Notes: generated from the letters alone by a model not told the origin. Counted from the first letter of the stretch, positions 53,508-62,934 are shown. The stretch: DNA of 64,000 nt from Chelativorans alearensis (GCF_010993735.1 NZ_WQNI01000005.1:64501-128500); one strand, 5' to 3'. Numbers and translations are program-made.

Positions 53508-54821
53508 TCAGCTACGTGCCTGCCCGAGGGGCTGCCTGGCGAAAAGCTTGCGGAAGACAGGATAGATGTCCGCCGGACGGGCGATCCGGGTCATCTGGAA
53601 GTTCGGCCAGTTCGCGCCGACGGTCCGGTAGGCGCGCCACAGCGACGTTCCGTTGTCGGTCGCCCCGAAGATCTCCGTCTCGCGCTCGTCGATGATCTCG
53701 ATATAGGCATAATACTGGCAAAGCCGCATCACCGCCTCGTGAAGAAGCGAGGCGCAGCGCTCCGAGTCGCCGGCGATGTTGTCGCCGTCGGAAGCCTGGG
53801 CGGCATAGATGTTCCACTCCTTCGACGGATAGCGCTCGCGGATGATGCCAAGCATCTCCTCGAGCGCGGTGGAAACCACCGTGCCGCCGCTCTGCGTCGA
53901 ATAGAAGAAGGTCTCCTCGTCCACCTCACGCGCCTCGTGCGTGTGTCGGATGAAGACGATGTCGATGCGCTCATAGCGCCGCTTGAGGAAAAGGTGCAGC
54001 AGCACGAAGAAGCGTTTTGCCAGGTCCTTCTCCCGCTCGCCCATGGAGCTGGAGACGTCCATGAGGCAGAACATCACCGCGTTGGCATTGGGCAAGGGCT
54101 GCGGCTCGAATCGGTTGAAGCGGATGTCGACGGGATCGACATAGGCAATGACCCGCCGCCGGCGCTCCAGCTTCTCCAGTTCCTGGCGCAGCGCCTCCAG
54201 GCGCCGGCGTCTCTCGGCGGTGGCCGGCTTCGCCTCCAGCGCGGCGATCTCCTCGGCCAGCGCCTCCACCTCCTTGCGTTTGGGGCGGTGCAGTGCCAGA
54301 CGGCGGCCGTAGCTGTTGCGCATGGTGCGCCCGACATTGATGTTGGTAGGCGTGCCGGTGGTGGCGAAGCCTGCGCGGCGCGGCTTGTAGGCGACGGCTT
54401 CCTTGAGGCTGAGCTTCACCATGTCGGGAAGCTCCAGGTCCTCGAAGAACAGGTCCAGCACTTCCTCGCGGGACAGCACGAACCGGAAGTCGTCTTCGGC
54501 ATCGCCCGTGCCCGCGCGGGAGCCGCCTTGACCGCCGCCCGAAGCCGGCTTCGGGATGCGGTCGCCCGGTGTGAACTCCCTGTTGCCCGGCAGCACGTAT
54601 TCCCGCTTCCCGCTGCCCCTGGCGTTCTGGAAGGACGGCTCTCTGGTGCCGTCCTCCGGCATTGGCACGGAATGCTTCGCGTCGACGTCGGCGATCTTGC
54701 CGGCCTTGACCTGCTCCTTGATCGTCCGCTTCAACTCCTCCCGCGCACGCTTCAGGAAGCGTCGCCGGTTGCCGAGGCTCTTGTCCTTCGGGTTGAGGCG
54801 GCGGTCGATGAAATTCGGCAT
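53508..54821 (-). CDS. yeaH: YeaH/DUF444 family protein
   Basis: A 437-residue protein of the YeaH family. The basic N-terminus (FIDRRLNPKDKSLGNRRRF) and a glycine-rich hinge (SGGGQGGSRAGTG) precede a von Willebrand A-like domain containing CLMDVSSSMGE, whose DVSSS matches the metal-adhesion DxSxS motif. It sits between prkA and spoVR/ycgB, with 25 bases from the first and 11 bases to the second. Confidence 0.93.
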   Translation of the reverse strand: MPNFIDRRLNPKDKSLGNRRRFLKRAREELKRTIKEQVKAGKIADVDAKHSVPMPEDGTREPSFQNARGSGKREYVLPGNREFTPGDRIPKPASGGGQGGSRAGTGDAEDDFRFVLSREEVLDLFFEDLELPDMVKLSLKEAVAYKPRRAGFATTGTPTNINVGRTMRNSYGRRLALHRPKRKEVEALAEEIAALEAKPATAERRRRLEALRQELEKLERRRRVIAYVDPVDIRFNRFEPQPLPNANAVMFCLMDVSSSMGEREKDLAKRFFVLLHLFLKRRYERIDIVFIRHTHEAREVDEETFFYSTQSGGTVVSTALEEMLGIIRERYPSKEWNIYAAQASDGDNIAGDSERCASLLHEAVMRLCQYYAYIEIIDERETEIFGATDNGTSLWRAYRTVGANWPNFQMTRIARPADIYPVFRKLFARQPLGQARS

Positions 54822-54846
54822 GGGTGGCCCCGTGGGTCCCGCTTCC

Positions 54847-56796
54847 TCAGCCGGCCTTGTTCACGCGCATGTACCAGTCGACCAGCCGCCGCACCTGACG
54901 TTCGGTGTAGCCGCGTTCGACCATGCGCTCGACGAAGTCCGCATGCTGCTTTCCTGTCTGGCTGTCCTTCTTCGAGCCGAAGCTGATGACCGGCAAGAGG
55001 TCCTCGACCTGGCCGAACATGCGCTTCTCGATCACCTCGCGCAGCTTCTCGTAGCTGGTCCAGGAGGGGTTGCGGCCATGGTTCTTGGCACGCGCCCGAA
55101 GCGTGAACTTCACCACTTCGTTGCGGAAGTCCTTCGGGTTGGCGATGCCCGCCGGCTTCTCGATCTGCGACAGTTCGCTGTCGAGAATCTCGCGGTTGAG
55201 TATCTGCCCCGTGTCCGGGTCCTTGAAGTCCTGATCCTCCAGCCACGCGTCCGCATAGGCGATGTAGCGGTCAAACAGGTTCTGGCCGTACTCGCTGTAG
55301 GATTCCAGATACGCCTTCTGGATTTCGTGGCCGATGAACTCCGCATAGCGCGTGGCAAGCTCCGACTTGATGAAGTCGAGATACGCCGTCTCCGCCTCCT
55401 TGGGGAACTGCTCGCGCCGGATCGCCTGCTCCAGGATGTACATGAGGTGCACGGGGTCGGCGGCGACCTCCTTTGTGTCGTAGTTAAAGGTCTCCGACAG
55501 CACCTTGAAGGCGAACCGCGTGCTCACCCCGGTCATACCCTCGTCGACGCCGGCGGCGTCGCGATATTCCTGCACGGACTTCGCCTTGGGATCGATGTCC
55601 TTCAGGTTCTCGCCGTCATAGACCCGCATCTTGGTATAGAGCGGCGAGTTTTCGTGCTCATGAAGCCGCGTCGACACGGTGAAGCGGCTGAGGATATCGA
55701 GCACCTCCGGCGCGCAGGGGTTATCCACCAGCTCACTCTCGCGCAGAAGCTTCTCGTAAATCAGCTTCTCCTCGGTCACCCGTAGGCAGTACGGCACCTT
55801 GACCACCAGGATGCGGTCGAGGAAGGCCTCGTTGTTCTTGTTGTTCTTGAACTGGAGCCATTCCGACTCGTTGGAGTGCGCCACGACGATGCCCTGATAG
55901 GGAAAGGCGCCGAAGTTCTCGGTGCCGTTGTAGTTCCCCTCCTGGGTGGCCGTCAGAAGCGGGTGCAGCACCTTGATCGGCGCCTTGAACATCTCGACGA
56001 ATTCGAGCAGCCCCTGCGTGGTGCGGTTGAGGCCGCCGCTGTAGGAGTAGGCGTCGGGGTCGGCCTGGCTGTAATTCTCGAGCTGGCGGATATCCACCTT
56101 GCCGACTAGCGCCGAGACGTCCTGGTTGTTCTCGTCGCCCGGCTCCGTCTTGGCAATGCCGAGCTGGCGCAGGCGGGAAGGCGTCAGCTTGACGACGGAA
56201 AACTTGGAGATGTCGCCGCCGATCTCGTCGAGCCTCTTCGTCGCCCAGGGCGAGATCAGGCCCGTGAGCCGCCGCCGCGCAATGCCGTACTTGTCCTCGA
56301 GAAGATCCGCCATGCGCTCGGGATGGAAGAGCCCGAGCGGCGATTCGAAGACGGGGCTGACCTGCCCGCCTACCATCAGCGTATAGATCGGCCGCTGCTC
56401 CATGAGCTTCTTCAGCCGTTCCGCCAGAGACGACTTGCCGCCGCCGACCGGACCCAGAAGATAGAGGATCTGCTTGCGCTCCTCGAGCCCCTGGGCGGCA
56501 TAGCGGAAATAGCCGACGATCCGCTCGATCGTGTCTTCCATGCCATAGAAGTCGGTGAAGGAAGGATAGACCTTGATGGTGCGATTGGCGTAGATGCGGC
56601 CGAGGCGCTCGTCCGCACTGGTGTCAACGAGGGTCGGCTCCCCGATGGCCTCCACCATGCGCTCCGGCGCGGTGGCATACATGGAGGGGTCATCGCGACA
56701 GGCGAGGAGGTATTCCTGTAGGCTCATCTCCTCGCGCGTTGCGCTGGTGTAGATCTCGGAAAAGAGATCAAAGACTTCAGATTCGCTCCTTTGCAT
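54847..56796 (-). CDS. prkA: PrkA serine protein kinase / AAA+ protein
   Basis: A 649-residue PrkA. The N-terminal AAA+ domain carries the P-loop GPVGGGKSS (about 115-123). The family blocks NRTIKVYPSFTDFYGMED and GLLEFVEMFKAPIKVLHPLLTATQEG, shown here as IKVYPSFTDFYGMED and EMFKAPIKVLHPLL, are conserved. The C-terminal part is the PrkA domain. An EcfG-type promoter lies about 70-90 bases upstream. First gene of the three-gene stress operon with yeaH and spoVR/ycgB. Confidence 0.96.
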   Translation of the reverse strand: MQRSESEVFDLFSEIYTSATREEMSLQEYLLACRDDPSMYATAPERMVEAIGEPTLVDTSADERLGRIYANRTIKVYPSFTDFYGMEDTIERIVGYFRYAAQGLEERKQILYLLGPVGGGKSSLAERLKKLMEQRPIYTLMVGGQVSPVFESPLGLFHPERMADLLEDKYGIARRRLTGLISPWATKRLDEIGGDISKFSVVKLTPSRLRQLGIAKTEPGDENNQDVSALVGKVDIRQLENYSQADPDAYSYSGGLNRTTQGLLEFVEMFKAPIKVLHPLLTATQEGNYNGTENFGAFPYQGIVVAHSNESEWLQFKNNKNNEAFLDRILVVKVPYCLRVTEEKLIYEKLLRESELVDNPCAPEVLDILSRFTVSTRLHEHENSPLYTKMRVYDGENLKDIDPKAKSVQEYRDAAGVDEGMTGVSTRFAFKVLSETFNYDTKEVAADPVHLMYILEQAIRREQFPKEAETAYLDFIKSELATRYAEFIGHEIQKAYLESYSEYGQNLFDRYIAYADAWLEDQDFKDPDTGQILNREILDSELSQIEKPAGIANPKDFRNEVVKFTLRARAKNHGRNPSWTSYEKLREVIEKRMFGQVEDLLPVISFGSKKDSQTGKQHADFVERMVERGYTERQVRRLVDWYMRVNKAG

Positions 56797-56862
56797 CGTG
56801 CTCTCTCGTGACAGGGCGGTTAGAGGTCCGGGACACTGCCTGTCGGCTCCTGCATTGGTCGG

Positions 56863-56888
56863 AACGATTTCCCGCCTTCAAAGGTTCC
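56863..56888 (-). promoter_or_regulatory. EcfG-type general stress promoter upstream of prkA
   Basis: On the minus strand, GGAAC (56888-56884), a 17-base spacer and CGTT (56866-56863) exactly match the alphaproteobacterial general stress sigma factor consensus GGAAC-N16/17-CGTT. The -10 end is 66 bases before the prkA ATG, a normal leader length. GGAAC also occurs in the opposite orientation, so the element is roughly symmetric. Confidence 0.75.
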
Positions 56889-57091
56889 TCGCAGGAACTG
56901 ACGCGACTCAACAACCAATAGTGAAGCGTACCGCAGACCGTTTTATGGCGATAGGTGCGTTTCACCCTCGCCCTCCTTTATTATTATATCTAAGCACGCT
57001 TTCGTCCTTTTGCAGGGTGTCCGGTAGCGATTGTTCGGTGAATTCTTGCCGGTCGACATCCGCCTTTCGGCGGAAGCCGGACGAATGATCG

Positions 57092-57688
57092 TCAGCACTT
57101 TCGCTTGAAGATCGCCATCTGCGAAGGCCCGCCGAGGCGCGGAAGCCCCGGAGGCACATCCGCATACCGGACGGCATAACCGTTCCGCTGGCCAACACCG
57201 TCCGCCCAGGCCCGAAACCGTTCGCGATCCCATTCGAAGCGATGATCCGGATGGCGGAACCTTTGCGGCGGGACGCCGAGAAAAGGATTATACGCGCTAT
57301 TCGGCGTCGTCACGATCACGATTGCGGGAACCAGGGTTTTGAACACGGCCTGCTCTACACCGGGGAGGCGATGCGGGTCGATATGCTCGATCACCTCCAG
57401 GAGAACGGCGGCATCGAAACCCTTGAGATATTCGGCAGGCTCCGTCAGCGAGGCCGCGACGATCTCGATCTCCTTCTTTGTGCCGGCGTCGAGAACGCGT
57501 TGCCGCGCGCCGGCAACGGCTTCCCCCGAGACATCGACGCCCGTGATGCGGCGGATTCCCGGCAGGGCCGCCAGCGCCAAGATCAGATCGCCGTCGCCGC
57601 AGCCGAGGTCGAGCACGCTCTTCACTTCGGCCCTGTCGAGCTCGGCGACGACGGCGTTGATGCGGCGGCGATGAAGCGCACTCGTCAT
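57092..57688 (-). CDS. Hen1-like 3'-terminal RNA ribose 2'-O-methyltransferase domain protein
   Basis: A protein of about 198 residues consisting of just a SAM methyltransferase domain. SAM motif I is VLDLGCGDGDL. The Hen1 metal-site pattern is present: E98, E101 and H102 (LLEVIEHID) and H149 in HPDHRFEWDRERFRAWA. The TTPNSAYNPFLGVPP segment also fits bacterial Hen1. In bacteria Hen1 usually sits beside Pnkp and methylates repaired RNA ends; no Pnkp is visible here. A longer start (to 57859) would add a non-conserved, proline/arginine-rich N-terminus, so I prefer MTSALHRRR. Confidence 0.75.
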   Translation of the reverse strand: MTSALHRRRINAVVAELDRAEVKSVLDLGCGDGDLILALAALPGIRRITGVDVSGEAVAGARQRVLDAGTKKEIEIVAASLTEPAEYLKGFDAAVLLEVIEHIDPHRLPGVEQAVFKTLVPAIVIVTTPNSAYNPFLGVPPQRFRHPDHRFEWDRERFRAWADGVGQRNGYAVRYADVPPGLPRLGGPSQMAIFKRKC

Positions 57689-57925
57689 GCGGCCGTCATC
57701 CCCGCCCGCTCGACCTTCGCCGCGGCACATGGCCGCAAACCGCTCATGAACGTCTCCGCATCTTCCATCCCGCGGCGATTGTGGAGAACGGCCCGCCCCC
57801 GCGCAAGACAGGCAGAAGGGGGTTAAGTGAGAAGCGGGGAGGGCAGCCGTGTCTTCCACCCTTCTTGGCTTACCACCTTGCCCCGGCCGATCGCACGGCG
57901 ATGGCCGGGGCCGCTCTGGCGCTTC

Positions 57926-60900
57926 CTACTGCCGCGTCTCGATCCTCGTTTCGATCTCGAGGCGGTATCGGCGCGGCCTGGCCTTCCACAGACTGGCGAT
58001 CGCGCGATGCAATTGCCGGACCCGATGACCCGCCAGCTTGCGGTTGGCAGCGGCATCGACATAGGCCAGCCGGAGCACTGACTCCTCCCCCTCCAGCATG
58101 CTGATGAGACCGGGCAGCTGAGCCAGCCATTCCTGCCTCAGATCGGCAAGGCCCGGCTCGAAGGCGGCATCGTTGAGATCGACGCGCACCACCCGGCCGA
58201 TGGTGGCGGCGAAGTTGAGGCGCGATGCCTTGCCCGCCGTCAGCCGCACCGTCCTCGGGTTCTCGCTGATGAGCCGATAGCCCGTCGGCAGCGTGCGCGG
58301 GTCGAGCTTCATGATGAAGGTCGAGCCGATGCGCCCGTCCGGCAGGTCGGCGCAGGCGACATTGAAGCGGCCGTACTTGTCGGTCGTGATCAGAAGGCCC
58401 TCGACCGTGGCCACCCGCACGCCCGCCAATCCCGGCTCGCCTTCGTCCTGGTAGCCGTTGCGGTTGATGTCGTCGAACACCTTGCCGAGGATGTCGCCGC
58501 AGTCGAAGATGGGCTCGATGACCACCTCCACCTCGGCCATGCCGACATTGGAGACCACGTCCACGACACTGTCTCCCAACACCATCTGCGCCCGGTTGAC
58601 GAACTTGCCGGGGCTGACGGCGGCCGAAACGCCGAGCTGCATGTCGACGACGATCTCCTCGTCCGGCGCGTACGGGATGTCCTCGAAGATGAGCCTGCGG
58701 CCCTCGATCTTCGGCTCGTGCGCCGTGCCGCCCACCGTGGCGGTCCCCTCGATATAGGCGAAGCCCGCCGGCATCGTGTCGATCAGCGTCACCGGCTCGG
58801 TGAGGCCGTCCACCTCCAAGGGCGCCATGGTGATGGTGTAGGGCACGCGCTGGCCGCGCCGCACTTCGGCGAGGTGGGCTGTCTTGCTCACGTTGAAGCC
58901 GGGCAGCTCCGCCACGTCGGCGCCCTCCTCCACCGTGTCGACCGGCTCGCCGTCGCGCGCCGAGATGCCGGTGGCGGTGGCCGTGTTGGTCACCCCGTTG
59001 GTAACGCCGGCCGCGTTCGCCACGTCCTCCTGGCTCAGCGTGTAGACCGCCGTGAAGACCGCATCGTCCTCCGGCGCCAGCGAGGCCACCGACGCCGGCT
59101 TGAAGGCCGAAAGCCTGCCCGTGCCGCGCTTGCCGTTGAAGCTCGGGCCGGGATCGTCGGGCGCCACCTCCTTCGCCGTCACGTTGCCGACATTCTCGAT
59201 GGTCACCCGGTATTCGATCTTGTCGCCGGCCCGCACGAAGCCGTCGGGCAGGATGGATTCCTTCCCGCTCACCTTCAGGTGCGAGACCTCGGGGATGGCG
59301 GTGCGCACCGGATCGTCGGGGATGCCGTCGCCGTCGCGGTCCACGTTCTCCGCATTCGTCGGGTCGTCCGAAAGGCCGGTCACCGGGTCGACCGGATTGC
59401 CGTCCTTGTCGAGGGGCGGCTGGCCCGCCACCAGGCCGTTCACCTCCACATAGCCCCTGTCGATGTCCTCCTGGGTCAGGATATGGGTGCCCGTGAAGGT
59501 CTCGCTGTCGCACTCGCCCGCCCCGAGCTCGGGAACCGGCCCGCCGTCGACGATAAGCTCTCCCCCTTCGCCGGAGTCCGTCACCGTCGCCTCGCTCAGC
59601 GTCACATTGCCGGTGTTGCAGACCGTCATCGTGTAGCGGACCGGCTCGCCCACATCCATGACGCCGTCGCCGTTGGTGTCCTCATGCTCGCCCTCCAGCT
59701 CCAGGCGGATATCCGGTTCGTGCGGCAGCTCCTTCTCCGTCGGATCGCCCGGCACACCGTCCTTGGTGCGCGACGTCTCTTCGAAGGTGTTGGTGTAGTC
59801 CTCGTCCGTCACGGTAGCCGTCATCTCCGCCACGTTGGCGAGAAGCCCCGCGTCGAGCTCTTCCTGGGTGACCGCGTGCCAGCCGGTGAAGCTGGTGTCG
59901 TCCGTCCCGCCGGCCGGGATCGGCGCGGCAAGCGTGCCCTCGATCACCGCGTCCGGATCCTCGATGACGATGTCGGTGATCGGGATGTTGCCGGTATTGA
60001 TGATGGTGAACTTGTAGTTGATCCGGTCACCGGCGGTGAGGCTTCCGCTGTCGTCCCGATCGTCGAATGCGTCGAGCGCTTCCTTGACGAAGTCGCCGTC
60101 GCCGAAGGGAACCTTCGTCTCGGTCTGCGTCCCCGGCACATCGTCTTCCCCGTGCGATTCGACCGGCGGTATCTCCTTTCCGTCGGGGTCCTTGCCCGTC
60201 CCCGTTGCGAGGTTCTTCACCGATCCGCTCTCGATGTCGGCCTCGGTGATCGTATAGATGCCCGTGAACGTGCCGGTGTCGATGTCGCCCGGATCGAGCT
60301 TGGCGACCGGTCCGCCCGCCATGCTGACCTTGGTATCGGTGATGACGATGTCGGTGAGCGTCACATCGCCGATATTCTCCACCGTGAAGGTGTAGGTGAT
60401 CGTCTCTCCCACATTGGCGAAGCCGTCGCCGTTCTCGTCGTTCATCGTGCCGGTCTTGATGATGTCGAGCGCCCCTTCCCGGGGAAACTCCGTCTCCGTC
60501 GGGTCGTCCGGGTCCCCGTCGCCGTCGCTGTCCTCGTCCTTCAGGTTGGCCGGATCGTCGGACGTGTCCTCAACCGGCGTCCCGCCCTCGGTCTCCCCCG
60601 TGGCTATGGCCGAATTCGTCACCGAGCCGCTGGCGATGTCGGCCTCGGAAAGGGGATAGGTGCCGGTCAACGTCGCGCTGGCGCCCGGATTGAGCGGGTT
60701 GGGCACCGTGCCCTGGAAAGCGCTGATCAGCGGGTCCTCCACCGCGATATTGAAGATCGGCACCTCACCGGTGTTCTGAACCGTGATGGTGTACTCGATC
60801 GGCTCGCCCTCCTTGGCGAAGCCGTCGCCGTTCTGGTCCATCCACGCGCCCGTCTTCTCGACCGCAAGCCGGGCGAGCTTCTTCGTCACCGTGCTCGTGT

Positions 60901-62485
60901 TGTTCTCAGGGGCAGGGTCCGGGGTATCACCTGGATTGGTGACGGTGGCCGTGTTGACGAGATCCCCGGTGAAGTCCAGCGGCACCGTCAGGGTGTGCGT
61001 GAAGGTGACCGAACTGCCAACGGGCAGGTTCACAGGCACATCTGCGATGGCGCCAGTGCCGCTCGCCACGCCGCACGTGGCACCGTTCGTCGGGCTGCCG
61101 CAGGTCCAGTTCGCCGTGGTGATGCCGGCGGGAAGCGGGTCGCTCACCAATGCGTTCTGCACGCCGAACGGGCCGTCGTTCGACACTTCGATGGTGTAGG
61201 TGACATCCGCGCCTGGCACGTAGCCCTCCTCACCGCCCTCCTTGGTGATCTGTAGATCGGCCTCGATCAGCCTAAGGCCGATATTGAAGTCTGGATGATC
61301 TCCTGTCGCCGAGTCCGCACTGACGACGTTCAGAACGCCGTCAAGTGGCAGAGCGCCCGTCGTGCCATAGGTCGCGTTCGGAGTCTCGCTTACAACCGCA
61401 TAGCCAGCAGGAGGGGCGACCGCAGCCACCTGCCCGAGTTGGGGCGCTGAATCGAGCAATATAAGCCTCTGCCCGATATCCGCCGTCGAATAAGCGGCAT
61501 TCTGAAGCAGATAGGTGCCGTCCGCAGCGACCTGGACAAAGTCGATAACAGTGTCATTCGCGCCAATCACCGCAACATACGGCAGAGGACCGGAAACGGT
61601 CTCGTCTCCCGCATCGAAGACACCATTCTCATTGTTATCTACATATATCTGCCCCGAAATTCTTGCCCTCGCCATCTCGATGAGAAGATCATCGATGGCA
61701 AGATCGTTTCCCGCCGCGGTCACAAAGTCCGGAGCGGAATTGAAAAAGTTAAAATATACCGCGTCGCCCACATGGTCGACAGGCAACTGAAAATTGACGG
61801 TGCGCTCAATCCAGGGGAGATAATCCTGATTCCCAACGGCGCGCGGTACCTCAGTCGAATTGTCCGGATGGCTTGCATATAAAGTGCCGGCGCCACCCGG
61901 TTGGTCGCGTACGGTAAGGCCAATATATGCGTCGTAGAAACCATTCCCAGCGTCGTATGCTATGAGATTGGCCGTCCAGTAGCTCATCCGATAGGTCGCG
62001 CCCGGGACGTCGGACGTCGCGGCCTTGAAGAGATAATAGGTGCCGTCCGCCTCACCGTGCCGGGTTGGGTCGGCGTTGAATATAGCCATGTACTCCGTGC
62101 CAGTCGTGTGGTCGCCGGCATGCTGCCAATTCTCTCCCGTGACGGCGTCGATGTGGTCAGGGTTCTTGACGACCGCGTAAGTGCCGGCATCTGTGGAATT
62201 CGGCAATGCTCTGTAACTGGTGGTTCCCGGGAGCATCTGGGCACCGGGATCCTGGCTGGAGTTATCGACGCCGGTCTCGAAGGTTTCGGCTACCAGCGTT
62301 TGCCAGATTGCCTGCGCATGAGCAGTGGACCAACCCGCGCTGACGACAACTGCAGAAAATGCGAGAAGGGGGATCACCGAGGCAACGGCAAGCGAAAACG
62401 CACCCCCCGGCGCCCGTCGCAATCCGCCGGTGGCCAGCGGCCGGTAATGCGCAGCCGGTGCTGCGCGACTGATATCGTTTGACAT
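57926..62485 (-). CDS. Giant secreted repeat protein with DUF11 and SdrD-like domains and a conserved C-terminal domain
   Basis: A 1519-residue exported protein. A long signal peptide (cleaved about residue 57, STAHA-Q) precedes a lectin-like N-terminal domain (about 60-270) and an SdrD/CNA-B-like unit (QIYVDNNENGVFDAGDE). Then follow about seven DUF11-type beta repeats (about 410-1290), each carrying variants of NTGNVTLTDIVI and acidic linkers rich in DxDGDG calcium-binding-like loops. Near the end come a second SdrD-like unit (KVFDDINRNGYQDEGEPG) and a 70-residue OmpA-like C-terminal segment (FEPGLADLRQEWL). No LPXTG is expected in a Gram-negative. Probably cell-surface or outer-membrane anchored; adhesion or matrix role is inference. 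Confidence 0.8.
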   Translation of the reverse strand: MSNDISRAAPAAHYRPLATGGLRRAPGGAFSLAVASVIPLLAFSAVVVSAGWSTAHAQAIWQTLVAETFETGVDNSSQDPGAQMLPGTTSYRALPNSTDAGTYAVVKNPDHIDAVTGENWQHAGDHTTGTEYMAIFNADPTRHGEADGTYYLFKAATSDVPGATYRMSYWTANLIAYDAGNGFYDAYIGLTVRDQPGGAGTLYASHPDNSTEVPRAVGNQDYLPWIERTVNFQLPVDHVGDAVYFNFFNSAPDFVTAAGNDLAIDDLLIEMARARISGQIYVDNNENGVFDAGDETVSGPLPYVAVIGANDTVIDFVQVAADGTYLLQNAAYSTADIGQRLILLDSAPQLGQVAAVAPPAGYAVVSETPNATYGTTGALPLDGVLNVVSADSATGDHPDFNIGLRLIEADLQITKEGGEEGYVPGADVTYTIEVSNDGPFGVQNALVSDPLPAGITTANWTCGSPTNGATCGVASGTGAIADVPVNLPVGSSVTFTHTLTVPLDFTGDLVNTATVTNPGDTPDPAPENNTSTVTKKLARLAVEKTGAWMDQNGDGFAKEGEPIEYTITVQNTGEVPIFNIAVEDPLISAFQGTVPNPLNPGASATLTGTYPLSEADIASGSVTNSAIATGETEGGTPVEDTSDDPANLKDEDSDGDGDPDDPTETEFPREGALDIIKTGTMNDENGDGFANVGETITYTFTVENIGDVTLTDIVITDTKVSMAGGPVAKLDPGDIDTGTFTGIYTITEADIESGSVKNLATGTGKDPDGKEIPPVESHGEDDVPGTQTETKVPFGDGDFVKEALDAFDDRDDSGSLTAGDRINYKFTIINTGNIPITDIVIEDPDAVIEGTLAAPIPAGGTDDTSFTGWHAVTQEELDAGLLANVAEMTATVTDEDYTNTFEETSRTKDGVPGDPTEKELPHEPDIRLELEGEHEDTNGDGVMDVGEPVRYTMTVCNTGNVTLSEATVTDSGEGGELIVDGGPVPELGAGECDSETFTGTHILTQEDIDRGYVEVNGLVAGQPPLDKDGNPVDPVTGLSDDPTNAENVDRDGDGIPDDPVRTAIPEVSHLKVSGKESILPDGFVRAGDKIEYRVTIENVGNVTAKEVAPDDPGPSFNGKRGTGRLSAFKPASVASLAPEDDAVFTAVYTLSQEDVANAAGVTNGVTNTATATGISARDGEPVDTVEEGADVAELPGFNVSKTAHLAEVRRGQRVPYTITMAPLEVDGLTEPVTLIDTMPAGFAYIEGTATVGGTAHEPKIEGRRLIFEDIPYAPDEEIVVDMQLGVSAAVSPGKFVNRAQMVLGDSVVDVVSNVGMAEVEVVIEPIFDCGDILGKVFDDINRNGYQDEGEPGLAGVRVATVEGLLITTDKYGRFNVACADLPDGRIGSTFIMKLDPRTLPTGYRLISENPRTVRLTAGKASRLNFAATIGRVVRVDLNDAAFEPGLADLRQEWLAQLPGLISMLEGEESVLRLAYVDAAANRKLAGHRVRQLHRAIASLWKARPRRYRLEIETRIETRQ
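58275..58327. repeat. 53-base segment identical to one in the neighbouring paralog (first copy)
   Basis: This stretch is identical base for base to 63359-63411 in the second paralog and lies in a wider block of high identity encoding KLDPRTLPTGYRLISENPR. The rest of the two genes is clearly less similar. Confidence 0.85.
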
Positions 62486-62537
62486 TGTGCTTTTCCCTGC
62501 CTTCGCTCTTTGTCCTCGAAAGGCCGCGGCGGACGCA
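62472..62537. repeat. Direct repeat covering the giant gene's start and leader (first copy)
   Basis: About 65 bases spanning the ATG and ribosome site of the giant repeat gene are imperfectly repeated at 62670-62735, 198 bases away. Both copies share the sequence TTTCCCTGCCTT upstream of an ATG on the minus strand. Confidence 0.65.
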
Positions 62538-62641
62538 CCGCGCGGCGTGCTTGACTTCGGGGCAGGGGGAGGTTCGCGTAGTGCTGCCGGCAGCGAACGG
62601 ACGAGCCGGCCCGCGGAAGCTCGCTGGCCAGCATCGATCGC

Positions 62642-62683
62642 TTACGGAAACATAAACGCTGTGCACTCCGTATCGTCCGACAT
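62642..62683 (-). pseudogene. 13-residue frame resembling the 5' end of the giant gene
   Basis: A minus-strand frame reading MSDDTECTAFMFP then stop. Its start and leader match those of the giant gene (MSNDISRAA) so closely that it looks like the remnant of a third copy or a duplicated promoter with a leader peptide. A GGCAGGGAAAGG ribosome-like tract precedes its ATG. Confidence 0.4.
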
Positions 62684-62735
62684 GACGCCTTTCCCTGCCT
62701 TTGCCTTTTCGGCTTGGAGAGCTGCGGCTGACGTA
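62670..62735. repeat. Direct repeat of the giant gene's start and leader (second copy)
   Basis: Partner of 62472-62537, at an offset of 198 bases. It carries the small frame MSDDTECTAFMFP, and shares the tract TTTCCCTGCCTTTG with the first copy. Confidence 0.65.
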
Positions 62736-62934
62736 AAGAATACGTGGGGGCGCAGCACGCTCGCCCCTGTCGTAGGAAAGACGCAGGTGATTCGTTCAGT
62801 TGCGATGGGGTATGCTTACGGTAGTCGGCACTTTTCCAACCGCTCGCACTCGGCAAGGGAAACTGGGGAGGCCGAGGCTGCTTGGGCAATTCCAGGAAAA
62901 GTGGAAACCGGTTTTCCGTCCGGAATTGGGCGGC

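Noticed and set aside
58718-61255. An 845-codon plus-strand frame antisense to the DUF11 repeats
   Set aside because: It only mirrors the repeats of the real gene and has no start signal or domain.
59300-61300. CRISPR-like or tandem DNA repeats
   Set aside because: The repetition is at protein level (DUF11 units) with divergent DNA, irregular unit length and no spacers.
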